A stretch of DNA of 14,663 nucleotides from Deltaproteobacteria bacterium (GTDB lineage Bacteria; Desulfobacterota; Binatia; UBA9968): assembly GCA_021323355.1 (NCBI GenBank), contig JAJONK010000097.1:1-14663 (forward strand), in the 5' to 3' direction. Shown here piece by piece: positions 6,993 through 13,436 of this stretch. A program made the position numbers and the translations under genes. The number at the start of each line of letters is the position of its first letter. Within the stretch, counting starts at the first letter, position 1. A model generated the notes under the pieces. It was not told the origin of the DNA, did not search any database, and was given only the letters and a program-made list of their open reading frames with translations.

Positions 6993-7022
6993 TTGACAGG
7001 CGCTTACGAGTAACCATACGAT
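6993..7022 (+). promoter_or_regulatory. Sigma-70-type promoter reading toward the MmgE/PrpD gene
   Basis: A perfect -35 TTGACA (6993-6998) is followed after 18 bases by TACGAT (7017-7022), 4 of 6 matches to the -10 consensus. It points at the MmgE/PrpD start at 7246, with a leader of more than 210 bases that includes the inverted repeat at 7096-7175. Confidence 0.5.
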
Positions 7023-7095
7023 CGGCTCAACACTGTTTGAGAGTGACAAAGTAAATAGTTCTTCACGCTTCCTTATGAATCAGGGGTGGATATGG

Positions 7096-7175
7096 CACCG
7101 CAGCGGCGCGGAGCACGCGGAGAAAGGGGTATGATAAGCTCACTCCGAACTCTGCACCTCGGTGCCTCTGTGGTG
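7096..7175. repeat. Imperfect ~80-bp inverted repeat (REP-like) in the MmgE/PrpD leader
   Basis: The left arm (7096-7122) begins CACCGCAGCGGCGCGGAG and the right arm (7150-7175) ends GTGCCTCTGTGGTG. The reverse complement of the right arm begins CACCACAGAGGCACCGAG and aligns with the left arm with few changes. The pattern 'CACCGCAGAG..GCGGAG...CTCTGC...TCTGTGGTG' resembles palindromic intergenic elements I recall from environmental bacterial genomes. The rest of the 362-base gap (6884-7245) holds the two promoters and no gene I can support. Confidence 0.55.
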
Positions 7176-7245
7176 AGACTTTTCTTCACACCAAACCAGA
7201 AGAAGAAGATGCCACGGACAATGAGTAGGGATTATCGGAGGGGGC

Positions 7246-8148
7246 ATGCCATCAAAAAAAATTATAGACTCACTCGTCGAGTATATGTTGGCTGCGCGAC
7301 AGGTGCCGCTGCCGACGGAGGTCATCCAAAAAGGCAAAAGCCATATTCTCGATTCGTTCGCTGCTGTAGTCTCGGGCTCCCGCCTGAAGCCCGGACAGCT
7401 AGGCCTGCAGCACGCGCGGCAACAAGGAGGCAAAGAAACTTGCAGCGTTTTAGGGTCCAATTTTAAAACCACGCCGATCGTTGCCGCGTTTTCTAACGGA
7501 ATGTCGGGTCATGCGGATGAAACCGACGATTCGAACAGCCAGCTCCACCCGGGCTGCGCCATCGTGCCCGCCGCATTCGCCATCGCCGAGTCGCAGCAGC
7601 GTAACGGCGATGCTTTCCTGCGCGCCGTCATTTTGGGATACGATATCGGTTTCCGCTTTCATCAGGCATTCGAACCTCGCTCCACCAGTTTCGGCGCGAC
7701 GTTTGGCGCCTCCGCCGCGGCCGGAGCCCTGGCCGAACTCGATCACTTGCAACTTTGTTACTTGGTTTCATATGCCGCCCAGCAAGCTTCGGGTTCCCGC
7801 GCTTGGGTTGGCGACGACGATCACATCGAAAAGGCATTCGACTATGCGGGCATGCCGGCGCGCAACGGCGTAACCGCTGCGCTGCTCGTCCAGTCAGGGT
7901 TCACCGGCAATCGTGACGTCCTTGAAGGAGACCAGAACATCATCAAGACATACGCGCCATGTGACCCGAGTAAACTATTGAGTGAACTCGGGCAAAGATT
8001 CACGATCACCAGCTGCCTAGTAAAAAAATATCCGGTGGGTTCCCCGATGATGGAAACCGTCGATGCGACCCTGGCGATGCTCGCCAAGCAGCCGGTTCAA
8101 CCGCAGGACGTGGAGAGAGTTGGTTTCGACCATCTTAATAGACGGTAA
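7246..8148 (+). CDS. MmgE/PrpD family protein, N-terminal part (gene interrupted)
   Basis: This 300-codon frame encodes about the first two thirds of an MmgE/PrpD protein, the 2-methylcitrate dehydratase/aconitate decarboxylase fold. The all-helical domain opens with IDSLVEYMLAARQVPLPTEVI. The family block GHADETDDSNSQLHPG (residues 88-103) carries the usual His/Asp-rich stretch, and LGYDIGFRFHQAF follows. From about residue 205 it enters the lid domain (KTYAPCDPSKLLSELGQRF, then KKYPVGSPMMETVDATL). Homology fades after VERVG, near residue 292, and the frame stops at 8148, whereas full-length members are about 450 residues. The missing end is in another frame at 8120-8500. GGAGG 4 bases before the ATG supports the start. 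The family dehydrates or decarboxylates tricarboxylic-type acids; the true substrate is unknown and the truncated product is probably inactive. Confidence 0.85.
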   Translation: MPSKKIIDSLVEYMLAARQVPLPTEVIQKGKSHILDSFAAVVSGSRLKPGQLGLQHARQQGGKETCSVLGSNFKTTPIVAAFSNGMSGHADETDDSNSQLHPGCAIVPAAFAIAESQQRNGDAFLRAVILGYDIGFRFHQAFEPRSTSFGATFGASAAAGALAELDHLQLCYLVSYAAQQASGSRAWVGDDDHIEKAFDYAGMPARNGVTAALLVQSGFTGNRDVLEGDQNIIKTYAPCDPSKLLSELGQRFTITSCLVKKYPVGSPMMETVDATLAMLAKQPVQPQDVERVGFDHLNRR

Positions 8149-8500
8149 ACTCACTTTCGAATCAGCGCATGATTACAATCGTTTTCACGATCCCCGGGTC
8201 CAGGAGATGAAACAGAGGGTAGAATTGATTCCGGACGAGGAGCTGGAGCGAACGGGCGCCCGCTTCCAGGGCTTGGTCGAGGTTAGTCTAAAGAGTGGAC
8301 AGACGCTCCGCGAGCACGTGAGCAATTGCCGTGGCCGCCCGGAAAACCCGATGAATCCTGAAGAGGTGGAGAGGAAAGCCGCCTGGTTGCTGGAGCCCGT
8401 GCTGGGCAAGGAGAAGTCGGATCAGATCATTGCAGCGAGCCGTCGGTTGGAATCTCTCGGCAGCGCGCGTGAATTGGCCCGGCTGCTAACTGTCGACTGA
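8120..8500 (+). pseudogene. MmgE/PrpD family protein, C-terminal part in a shifted frame
   Basis: Reading from about 8120 in the +1 frame gives LVSTILIDGKLTFESAHDYN, FHDPRV, a strand with VELIPDEEL, then PENPMNPEEVERKAAWLLEPVLG. These are the standard C-terminal MmgE/PrpD features, including the 'NPMt.eEv..K...Ll.pvLg' motif. It has no credible start or ribosome-binding site of its own at the homology boundary. It continues the protein of 7246-8148, but the block usually found between the two pieces (around 'vddr.mPdinlQy', roughly 20 or more residues) is absent. A deletion plus frameshift therefore explains the arrangement better than a simple single-base error. It may be a genuine pseudogene or an assembly fault. 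Confidence 0.75.
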
Positions 8501-8587
8501 TGCTTGATTGTTCGGCGTTCATTTATCTGTGGCAACTTTTTGGCTGTTTAGATGCTCAGCGAATGAACGCGTATCGAGGAGAAGCTC

Positions 8588-9556
8588 ATGGCAAAGCCTA
8601 GATTATCCATTGCGCTGTCCCATTATGATCGCCATGTGCCTTTCTTCGATGGCACGGCGCAGCCGGATGGGATCGATCTCAACATCTTGATCGTGGGTCA
8701 ATCCGATCGACAGCGGAACGGCGAAGATCGCCATGAACGGATGTTGCAGCATTCTGAGTTCGATATGGCCGAGCTATCGCTATCCTCTTATCTAATGGCC
8801 AAGAGCCGCAGTATGCCGTTTACCGCGATTCCCGTGTTCCCGCGCCGCTTGTTCAGTCTTTCACAAATGTGGGTGACCGTGGATGCGGCGGTCCAGTCGC
8901 CGCATGATCTGATCGGCAAGCGAGTTGGCTTGCATAGCTTTCAGAATACTCTGGCGACACTTTCCAAAGGCGACTTGCAAAGCGAATTCAATGTTCCATG
9001 GCGGGAAATTCACTGGGTGCTCAGCAAGAAGGACAACATAGAGTTTGAGCCGGAAAAGGGCGTTAAGATCGATCGATTGCCGGATAGCGCCGATATCGGC
9101 GCCATGCTCGAATCAGGCGAGATCAGCGCGATGATGACACCGCATCCGCCCAAGCCGGTGCTGCGCGGCTCGAAAAAGATCCGCCGCCTGTTTGCCGATC
9201 CGAAAGCGGAGGATCTCAGATATTTTCAGAAAAACGGATTTTTCCCGATCATGCATGTGGTGGCGTTCAAGGACGAGGTGTTGAAAAATCATCCTGAAGC
9301 GGCGCGCAGCCTTTTCGATACATTCGAACGAGCAAAGAGGATCTGCCGTGAATTCTACGCCGACCCCAACTGGTCCTGGCTGGCCTGGGGACGTCAGGCA
9401 TTTGAAGAAGAACAAAAACTTTTGGGAGACGATCCCTGGCCCTATGGCCTCGAAAAGAACCGCGCCAACCTGGAACGCTTCGTTGACTATTCGCTCGATC
9501 AAGGATTAATGACAAAGAAAATGACGTTGGAAGAATTATTTCTGCCGCTGAATTGA
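8588..9556 (+). CDS. 4,5-dihydroxyphthalate decarboxylase-like protein (periplasmic-binding-protein fold)
   Basis: This 322-residue protein matches what is usually annotated as 4,5-dihydroxyphthalate decarboxylase (Pht5-like). It opens with PRLSIALSHYDRHVPFFDG and QPDGIDLNILIV, then has FDMAELSLSSYLMAKSR (residues 58-74) and FTAIPVFPRRLF. DLIGKRVGLHSFQNT is comparable to the 'DLkGKrVGvp' segment of solute-binding proteins. The C-terminal half has EVLKNHPEAARSLFDTFERAK and WPYGLEKNRANLERFVDYS. There is no signal peptide, so it is cytoplasmic. The named enzyme turns 4,5-dihydroxyphthalate into protocatechuate, but most environmental homologues are untested and may act on other substrates. GAGGAG 7 bases upstream fixes the start. 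It lies 87 bases after the broken MmgE/PrpD gene on the same strand and could share its promoter. Confidence 0.85.
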   Translation: MAKPRLSIALSHYDRHVPFFDGTAQPDGIDLNILIVGQSDRQRNGEDRHERMLQHSEFDMAELSLSSYLMAKSRSMPFTAIPVFPRRLFSLSQMWVTVDAAVQSPHDLIGKRVGLHSFQNTLATLSKGDLQSEFNVPWREIHWVLSKKDNIEFEPEKGVKIDRLPDSADIGAMLESGEISAMMTPHPPKPVLRGSKKIRRLFADPKAEDLRYFQKNGFFPIMHVVAFKDEVLKNHPEAARSLFDTFERAKRICREFYADPNWSWLAWGRQAFEEEQKLLGDDPWPYGLEKNRANLERFVDYSLDQGLMTKKMTLEELFLPLN

Positions 9557-9609
9557 CGGATCCAGTAAAAATTAATCGTAACGTAAAACAAATAGCTCGT
9601 TCTTTCATT

Positions 9610-9639
9610 CCGGTGCAAACCGCTTCGGTTTCAACCCGG
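9610..9639 (+). terminator. Stem-loop after the decarboxylase-like gene
   Basis: AAACCG, ctt, CGGTTT (9617-9631) is a perfect 6-base stem, flanked by CCGG at 9610-9613 and at 9636-9639, which can extend it across an internal loop. It lies 54 bases after the stop at 9556. The bases that follow (ATTTCTC) are only mildly T-rich, so termination is possible but unproven. Its right edge overlaps the repeat element at 9632-9879. Confidence 0.35.
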
Positions 9640-9879
9640 ATTTCTCACTCCAAATTGACACTGCGATCAAGCGGTAAGCCCTCCAGAGCGAATGCAATGG
9701 GCCAGCGGCTTGTAGCGGTCTGGGACCCCCAGTACTGCATCGGACTCCCGGGAAAATTGCCACCACTGGACCAAGCACCCTAGACGGCATTTAAATTTTT
9801 CGCTGCTGTGCCTTCGCTCTTCCTGGCTCACCTCTTGATCGATATACAGGTGTCAATTTCTTCTGCGGAATTCGGGTTC
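9632..9879. mobile_element. MITE-like non-coding element with imperfect terminal inverted repeats
   Basis: Two copies of the dispersed repeat face each other here: copy B (9636-9694, reverse) and copy C (9809-9875, forward). Read inward from each end, both start AACCCG(G/A)ATT, pass through AAATTGACAC, and then reach CGATCAAG(C/A)GG; copy C has about 6 extra bases before CGATCAAG. The ~110-base centre has no gene I can support. A non-coding element of about 250 bases with such ends resembles a miniature inverted-repeat element, but I could not see a target-site duplication or a transposase. It fills most of the 347-base gap 9557-9903. A small hairpin, GGTTC, aagat, GAACC (9875-9889), overlaps its right end and may help end the minus-strand transcript arriving from 9904. 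Confidence 0.5.
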
Positions 9880-9903
9880 AAGATGAACCAGCGGCTAATT
9901 ACT

Positions 9904-12900
9904 TTAACTAGATACTTTCCCGATGCGACATCTCTGCGAGCGGTGCGCAACCGATGCGCTGATCGGATCCACATCCGAGTTGGCAATGAGCAGGTTGGCA
10001 TTGGCCCCGGTTGGACTGAATGGGTCGTAACCGCTGAGCTTGGATAGTTGGCAGGCTTGCCACCACCCGTACACGGTGGTTACGACCGCCGGATGCAACG
10101 ACTCGTTGAATTTCGCCTTTAGCTTTACCTTCCCGTTCGCGGTTTGCAGCAAAATCCATTCACCGTCTTCGATGCCTTCAGTTTTAGCCGTGTTCGGATG
10201 AAGCTCGACGAAGGGCTCGGGAAACGATCGCCGCAGGCGCGGGATGTTGCGGTGTTGCTCATCGCAGAATTGCACGAGCCGGTAAAACGTCAAAGTGAGC
10301 GGATAGCGCGAAACTGTGTCGTCAACTCGGGTTTCGAACACCGGTAGCGGCGGGTAGCCGGCTTTGGCGAACGCAGTCGAATAAATTTCAAGCTTTCGCG
10401 TGGCGGTTTCGAAACCTCTTGCTTCGCCGGTGCGCGGATCAGTCTCAGCATACTTGCGGTGCCTGGTGCTGACGTTGGCTCGAACTCCAAGTCGATTTTG
10501 TCGCAGTTCCTGCGTCGAAATTTCCGCCGGAGCCAGTTGATGCTTGAGAGCTGCTTCGACCTCGCCGTTGAAGAACTGGTCCGCCAAACCGAGGCTCTGG
10601 GCTAGATCGAAGATAATTTCCATATCCGAGCGTGACTCGCCCACGGGTTTTGCCGCCGCCGGCCGGAGCTGCGCCCAATTGAGCGTGTCTTCGGCGATTT
10701 CGAAAGACGGCATCAAGGCTTCGTTCTCCCAACACGTTGTCGCGGGCAGCAACAAATCTGCGAATGCCGCGCTGGGATTAAGCGTAATGTCCACGTGGAT
10801 GTAGAAATCAACCGCTTCCAGTGCGGCTTTGCCGTGGAGCGGATCGCCGTGTCCGAGCAGTGGATCGCTGCCGAATAACACCAGAGCCTTGATCGGATAC
10901 GGGCGCTCAGTGAGAATTGCCCGGTAGACTGCCGCAGCCTGGACGAGTCCCGGGTCGGTGGGCGGACCGAGCGGATGCTGTGCGATTCCTAGCCGGCGAT
11001 CCGCTTGCGCTTTCGGCAATAGCTCGCGGCCGTTGATCGGATTGGTCGGTGTGGTGGCGAAGAGAACGTTGCTGCCGCGCTCGTCGAATTGGCCGGTTAG
11101 CGCGTAAAAACAGCAGACAGCGCGGTTGGTTTGCATAGCGTCGCAGTCTTGTTCGAGCCCGACCCATGTGCAGTAGCTCGACGGTTTTTCCGTCGCGAAC
11201 AGGCGCACCGCCCTTCTGACGTGGCTAGGAGGAACTGTCGTAATGCTTGCCGATTGTTCGGGTGCGTGTGCGGCGGCTTTGTTTGCGAGAATTTGCAGCG
11301 CGGTTTGACACTCGATGGCTGTTCCATCGCCGAGATCCACAGTGAAACTGCCAAAAAGCGCCGCGGCAGTATTATCTCGCATTGCTTTGGGCGCGTTTTC
11401 TTGTTGGTTCCACACCATGTAGGTGTTCGAGTCTCCAGTAATCTGCAGATCACGTTGCGTGAGAAGTTGATTATTATCGCAGCGAACCAGCAATGATCCG
11501 TTGGTCCACTGGCGGGTAAACTCCTCGTCAAAAAGTTTTTCTTCAAGGAGAACGTGGATCATCGCCATCGCCAGTTCGCCGTCAGTTCCAGGATGAACCC
11601 GCAACCAGCAATCGGCTTTTGCCGCCAGCGTAGTCTTGCGCGGATCGATGACGATCAGTTTCGCGCCACGCCGGCGCGCCCGATTGATGCGCAGCGCTTG
11701 CGCCGGTGAAGTGGCAGGCGGATTGATGCCCCAGATCAAAATGCATTTCGTATGGTCAAAGTCCGGCAGCGGCATGCCTACGCCAAAAGTGTACTTCGAT
11801 CCGATCCGTCGGTTCCAAGTGCAGATATGATTGGAAGTGAGCAGGTTGGGACTGCCAAATGCATTGGCCAGCCTTTGCAGCCAGCCGTCGAAGTCAATGG
11901 AAGCGCTGCCGGCGGTGGTCGCGCGGGAAAAGACGACGGCTTCGGCGCCGTTGTTATCCTTTATGTCATCGAGTCGCAACGCGGCGAGATTGAGCGCCTG
12001 GTCCCAGGTGATGCGAGTCCAACCGGGATCAGGATCGCCCTTGGGTCTGGTTCGTACCATTGGATAATGTAGCCGGTCCGGCGAGTAAACGATTTCCGGT
12101 GCGGCCGCGCCCTTGACGCAGATACAACCATTGGGGTGCTCAGGGTCGGTATTGACTTGCGTCAATACCCCATCGTCGACAGTTGCGACAACGCCGCAAC
12201 GCGACGTGCACATTGAGCAGTAGGTGTGTAATTGTTCTTCCTTCTGGCCTAGATCGACGTCGGTCATCAGCAGTTTGTGTTGTTTGAGAATCTTGCCGTA
12301 CTTAGAGTCCACATCATCGCGAATCGGCACGCGGCCATACTGATTGACGACCTCCTGGCCTTCTTTTGACAACAGCCATTCGATAAAAAGTTTCGCGGAA
12401 TACGGATGAGGAGGTTGCGACGGAAGCGATACGGCAACCGTGTAAGTGATGACCGGTTCCAAGCCGATCCAATCCACCGGCGCTCCTCTGGTCTTCAGGT
12501 CCTCCACCGAATATTCGTACACGCCGGCAGAAATTGGAAACTCGCCCGCAGCCAGTAGTTGCAAGACTAAGGTGTTGCCTGAGCGGACGGTGGGCTGCTG
12601 GTCGGCAAGTTTCTCCATGAAGGCTTGGCCTTTGAGCTTTAACAGCATGGCGAACCACTCGATCTTGTTGGAATCAATGGCGATGGCGCTTTTCCAGCGC
12701 GGATTCAGTAGATCTTCGTAGTTCTTGGGTGCCTCGGGCCGTTTAACCTGGCGGGAGTTAAATCCGAGAAGGGTACCGCTGGCGTAGGCAGATGTCCAAA
12801 GGCCTTCCGGATCCTTGTACTGCGCCGGGTAAGCGGCGGCCTCGAGCGGAACATACTTGCTTAGCGCGCCGCGCTTTTTGATGATGCTGGTTTCGATGAC

Positions 12901-13191
12901 GCTGGTGTGGATAACGTCGGCTATTCGTTGTTTGGCTTGCTCTTCGAGGAGGACCTTACTCAACAGCGCTTGTTTGCCGGTGCGAAAGAATTCCGTCTTG
13001 ATAAAGGGATACTTTTTATTGAACGCGGCAAAATACATCTGTAGCTGAGGCGCGGTGGCCGAAGCATAGAGGATAAGTCTGCCTTCCTTTTTAGCGCCGG
13101 CAATGAGCTGCTCATACGTTTGCGCCAAGGCAGGCTGCGTGATCGCAACATAGAACGTAGTAAAAAGAAGCGATAGAATTCCTCTTCTCAT
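9904..13191 (-). CDS. Fusion: exported iron(III)-type solute-binding protein + molybdopterin [4Fe-4S] oxidoreductase
   Basis: One uninterrupted 1095-codon frame encodes two proteins normally made separately. Residues 1-23 are a signal peptide (hydrophobic core, ALA-Q cleavage). Residues 24 to about 316 are a Fe3+-type (SBP_bac_6/8) periplasmic binding protein, from YEQLIAGAKKEGRLILYASA through SKEGQEVVNQYGRVPIRDDV. From about residue 321 it is a DMSO-reductase-family molybdoenzyme. The [4Fe-4S] ligands are Cys325, Cys328, Cys332 and probably Cys358 in CICVKG. WTRITWDQAL and the central domain follow, with Cys457 (NHICTWN) a possible Mo ligand, then the C-terminal dinucleotide-binding barrel from about residue 963 (FVELHPNTAKTEGIEDG) to GWW. 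The binding domain seems to lack only its last few residues, and the enzyme only its start codon. GGAGG 4 bases upstream sets the start. No internal start with a ribosome-binding site appears near the junction (12234). The electron donor or acceptor is unknown. Confidence 0.9.
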   Translation of the reverse strand: MRRGILSLLFTTFYVAITQPALAQTYEQLIAGAKKEGRLILYASATAPQLQMYFAAFNKKYPFIKTEFFRTGKQALLSKVLLEEQAKQRIADVIHTSVIETSIIKKRGALSKYVPLEAAAYPAQYKDPEGLWTSAYASGTLLGFNSRQVKRPEAPKNYEDLLNPRWKSAIAIDSNKIEWFAMLLKLKGQAFMEKLADQQPTVRSGNTLVLQLLAAGEFPISAGVYEYSVEDLKTRGAPVDWIGLEPVITYTVAVSLPSQPPHPYSAKLFIEWLLSKEGQEVVNQYGRVPIRDDVDSKYGKILKQHKLLMTDVDLGQKEEQLHTYCSMCTSRCGVVATVDDGVLTQVNTDPEHPNGCICVKGAAAPEIVYSPDRLHYPMVRTRPKGDPDPGWTRITWDQALNLAALRLDDIKDNNGAEAVVFSRATTAGSASIDFDGWLQRLANAFGSPNLLTSNHICTWNRRIGSKYTFGVGMPLPDFDHTKCILIWGINPPATSPAQALRINRARRRGAKLIVIDPRKTTLAAKADCWLRVHPGTDGELAMAMIHVLLEEKLFDEEFTRQWTNGSLLVRCDNNQLLTQRDLQITGDSNTYMVWNQQENAPKAMRDNTAAALFGSFTVDLGDGTAIECQTALQILANKAAAHAPEQSASITTVPPSHVRRAVRLFATEKPSSYCTWVGLEQDCDAMQTNRAVCCFYALTGQFDERGSNVLFATTPTNPINGRELLPKAQADRRLGIAQHPLGPPTDPGLVQAAAVYRAILTERPYPIKALVLFGSDPLLGHGDPLHGKAALEAVDFYIHVDITLNPSAAFADLLLPATTCWENEALMPSFEIAEDTLNWAQLRPAAAKPVGESRSDMEIIFDLAQSLGLADQFFNGEVEAALKHQLAPAEISTQELRQNRLGVRANVSTRHRKYAETDPRTGEARGFETATRKLEIYSTAFAKAGYPPLPVFETRVDDTVSRYPLTLTFYRLVQFCDEQHRNIPRLRRSFPEPFVELHPNTAKTEGIEDGEWILLQTANGKVKLKAKFNESLHPAVVTTVYGWWQACQLSKLSGYDPFSPTGANANLLIANSDVDPISASVAHRSQRCRIGKVSS

Positions 13192-13210
13192 GCGCCCTCC
13201 ATTATCAAAG

Positions 13211-13253
13211 AAAGTAGTCGAGCAGACGTTGATATGTCAACGGTCTATGACCG
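13211..13253 (-). promoter_or_regulatory. Promoter with overlapping palindromes for the fusion gene
   Basis: On the minus strand a perfect -35 TTGACA (13240-13235) is followed after 18 bases by TACTTT (13216-13211), a modest -10, about 20 bases before the ATG at 13191. The -35 lies inside a perfect 16-base palindrome, CGTTGA, TATG, TCAACG (13227-13242). Directly upstream is another, CGGTC, TAT, GACCG (13241-13253). Two abutting symmetrical sites on a -35 box suggest binding by a dimeric regulator. The regulator is not identified. Confidence 0.45.
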
Positions 13254-13388
13254 AAGCACGCGAATGTCTTTTGCTGTCACTTCGACCAGAGAAGAACTTG
13301 TTTGTCGCCGGTAAATACTGCGAATTCGCGGGCGAATTTTACGCAACCATCACTGCTAAACAGCCGAAAATCGCTTGATCGCAGTACG

Positions 13389-13417
13389 TCGACAAGCAGG
13401 TATTTTTTCGCTACTAT
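13389..13417 (+). promoter_or_regulatory. Sigma-70-type promoter for the fumarase gene
   Basis: TCGACA (13389-13394, 5 of 6 matches to TTGACA) and TACTAT (13412-13417, 4 of 6) are separated by exactly 17 bases. Transcription would start near 13424, leaving a very short leader of about 13 bases that still includes GAGG. The rest of the 245-base gap between the fusion and fumarase genes holds a 10-base palindrome, GCGAATTCGC (13320-13329), and no gene I can support. Confidence 0.5.
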
Positions 13418-13436
13418 TTCACAATGAGGTACGAAT

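Noticed and set aside
7086..7466. A 126-codon plus-strand frame over the MmgE/PrpD start
   Set aside because: Half of it lies on the palindromic repeat and half is a shadow of the clearly homologous MmgE/PrpD frame.
9808..10047. A 79-codon plus-strand frame at the end of the fusion gene
   Set aside because: It runs antisense through the fusion C-terminus and through repeat copy C, with no start signal.
12265..12267. Internal ATG (codon 309) as a separate start for the molybdoenzyme half
   Set aside because: It lies in the binding-protein tail and is preceded by no ribosome-binding site; it would still carry unrelated residues, so a separately translated enzyme is not supported.
13228..13241. 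TTGATATGTCAA as an FNR/CRP-family box
   Set aside because: FNR sites need TTGAT and ATCAA separated by four bases (14 in total); here the symmetrical core is 12 bases and the spacing does not fit.
13190..13378. A 62-codon plus-strand frame between the fusion gene and fumarase
   Set aside because: It starts inside the fusion gene's own start codon, has no ribosome-binding site that is not part of the opposite gene's leader, shows no domain-like pattern, and overlaps the promoter and palindromes of the fusion gene.
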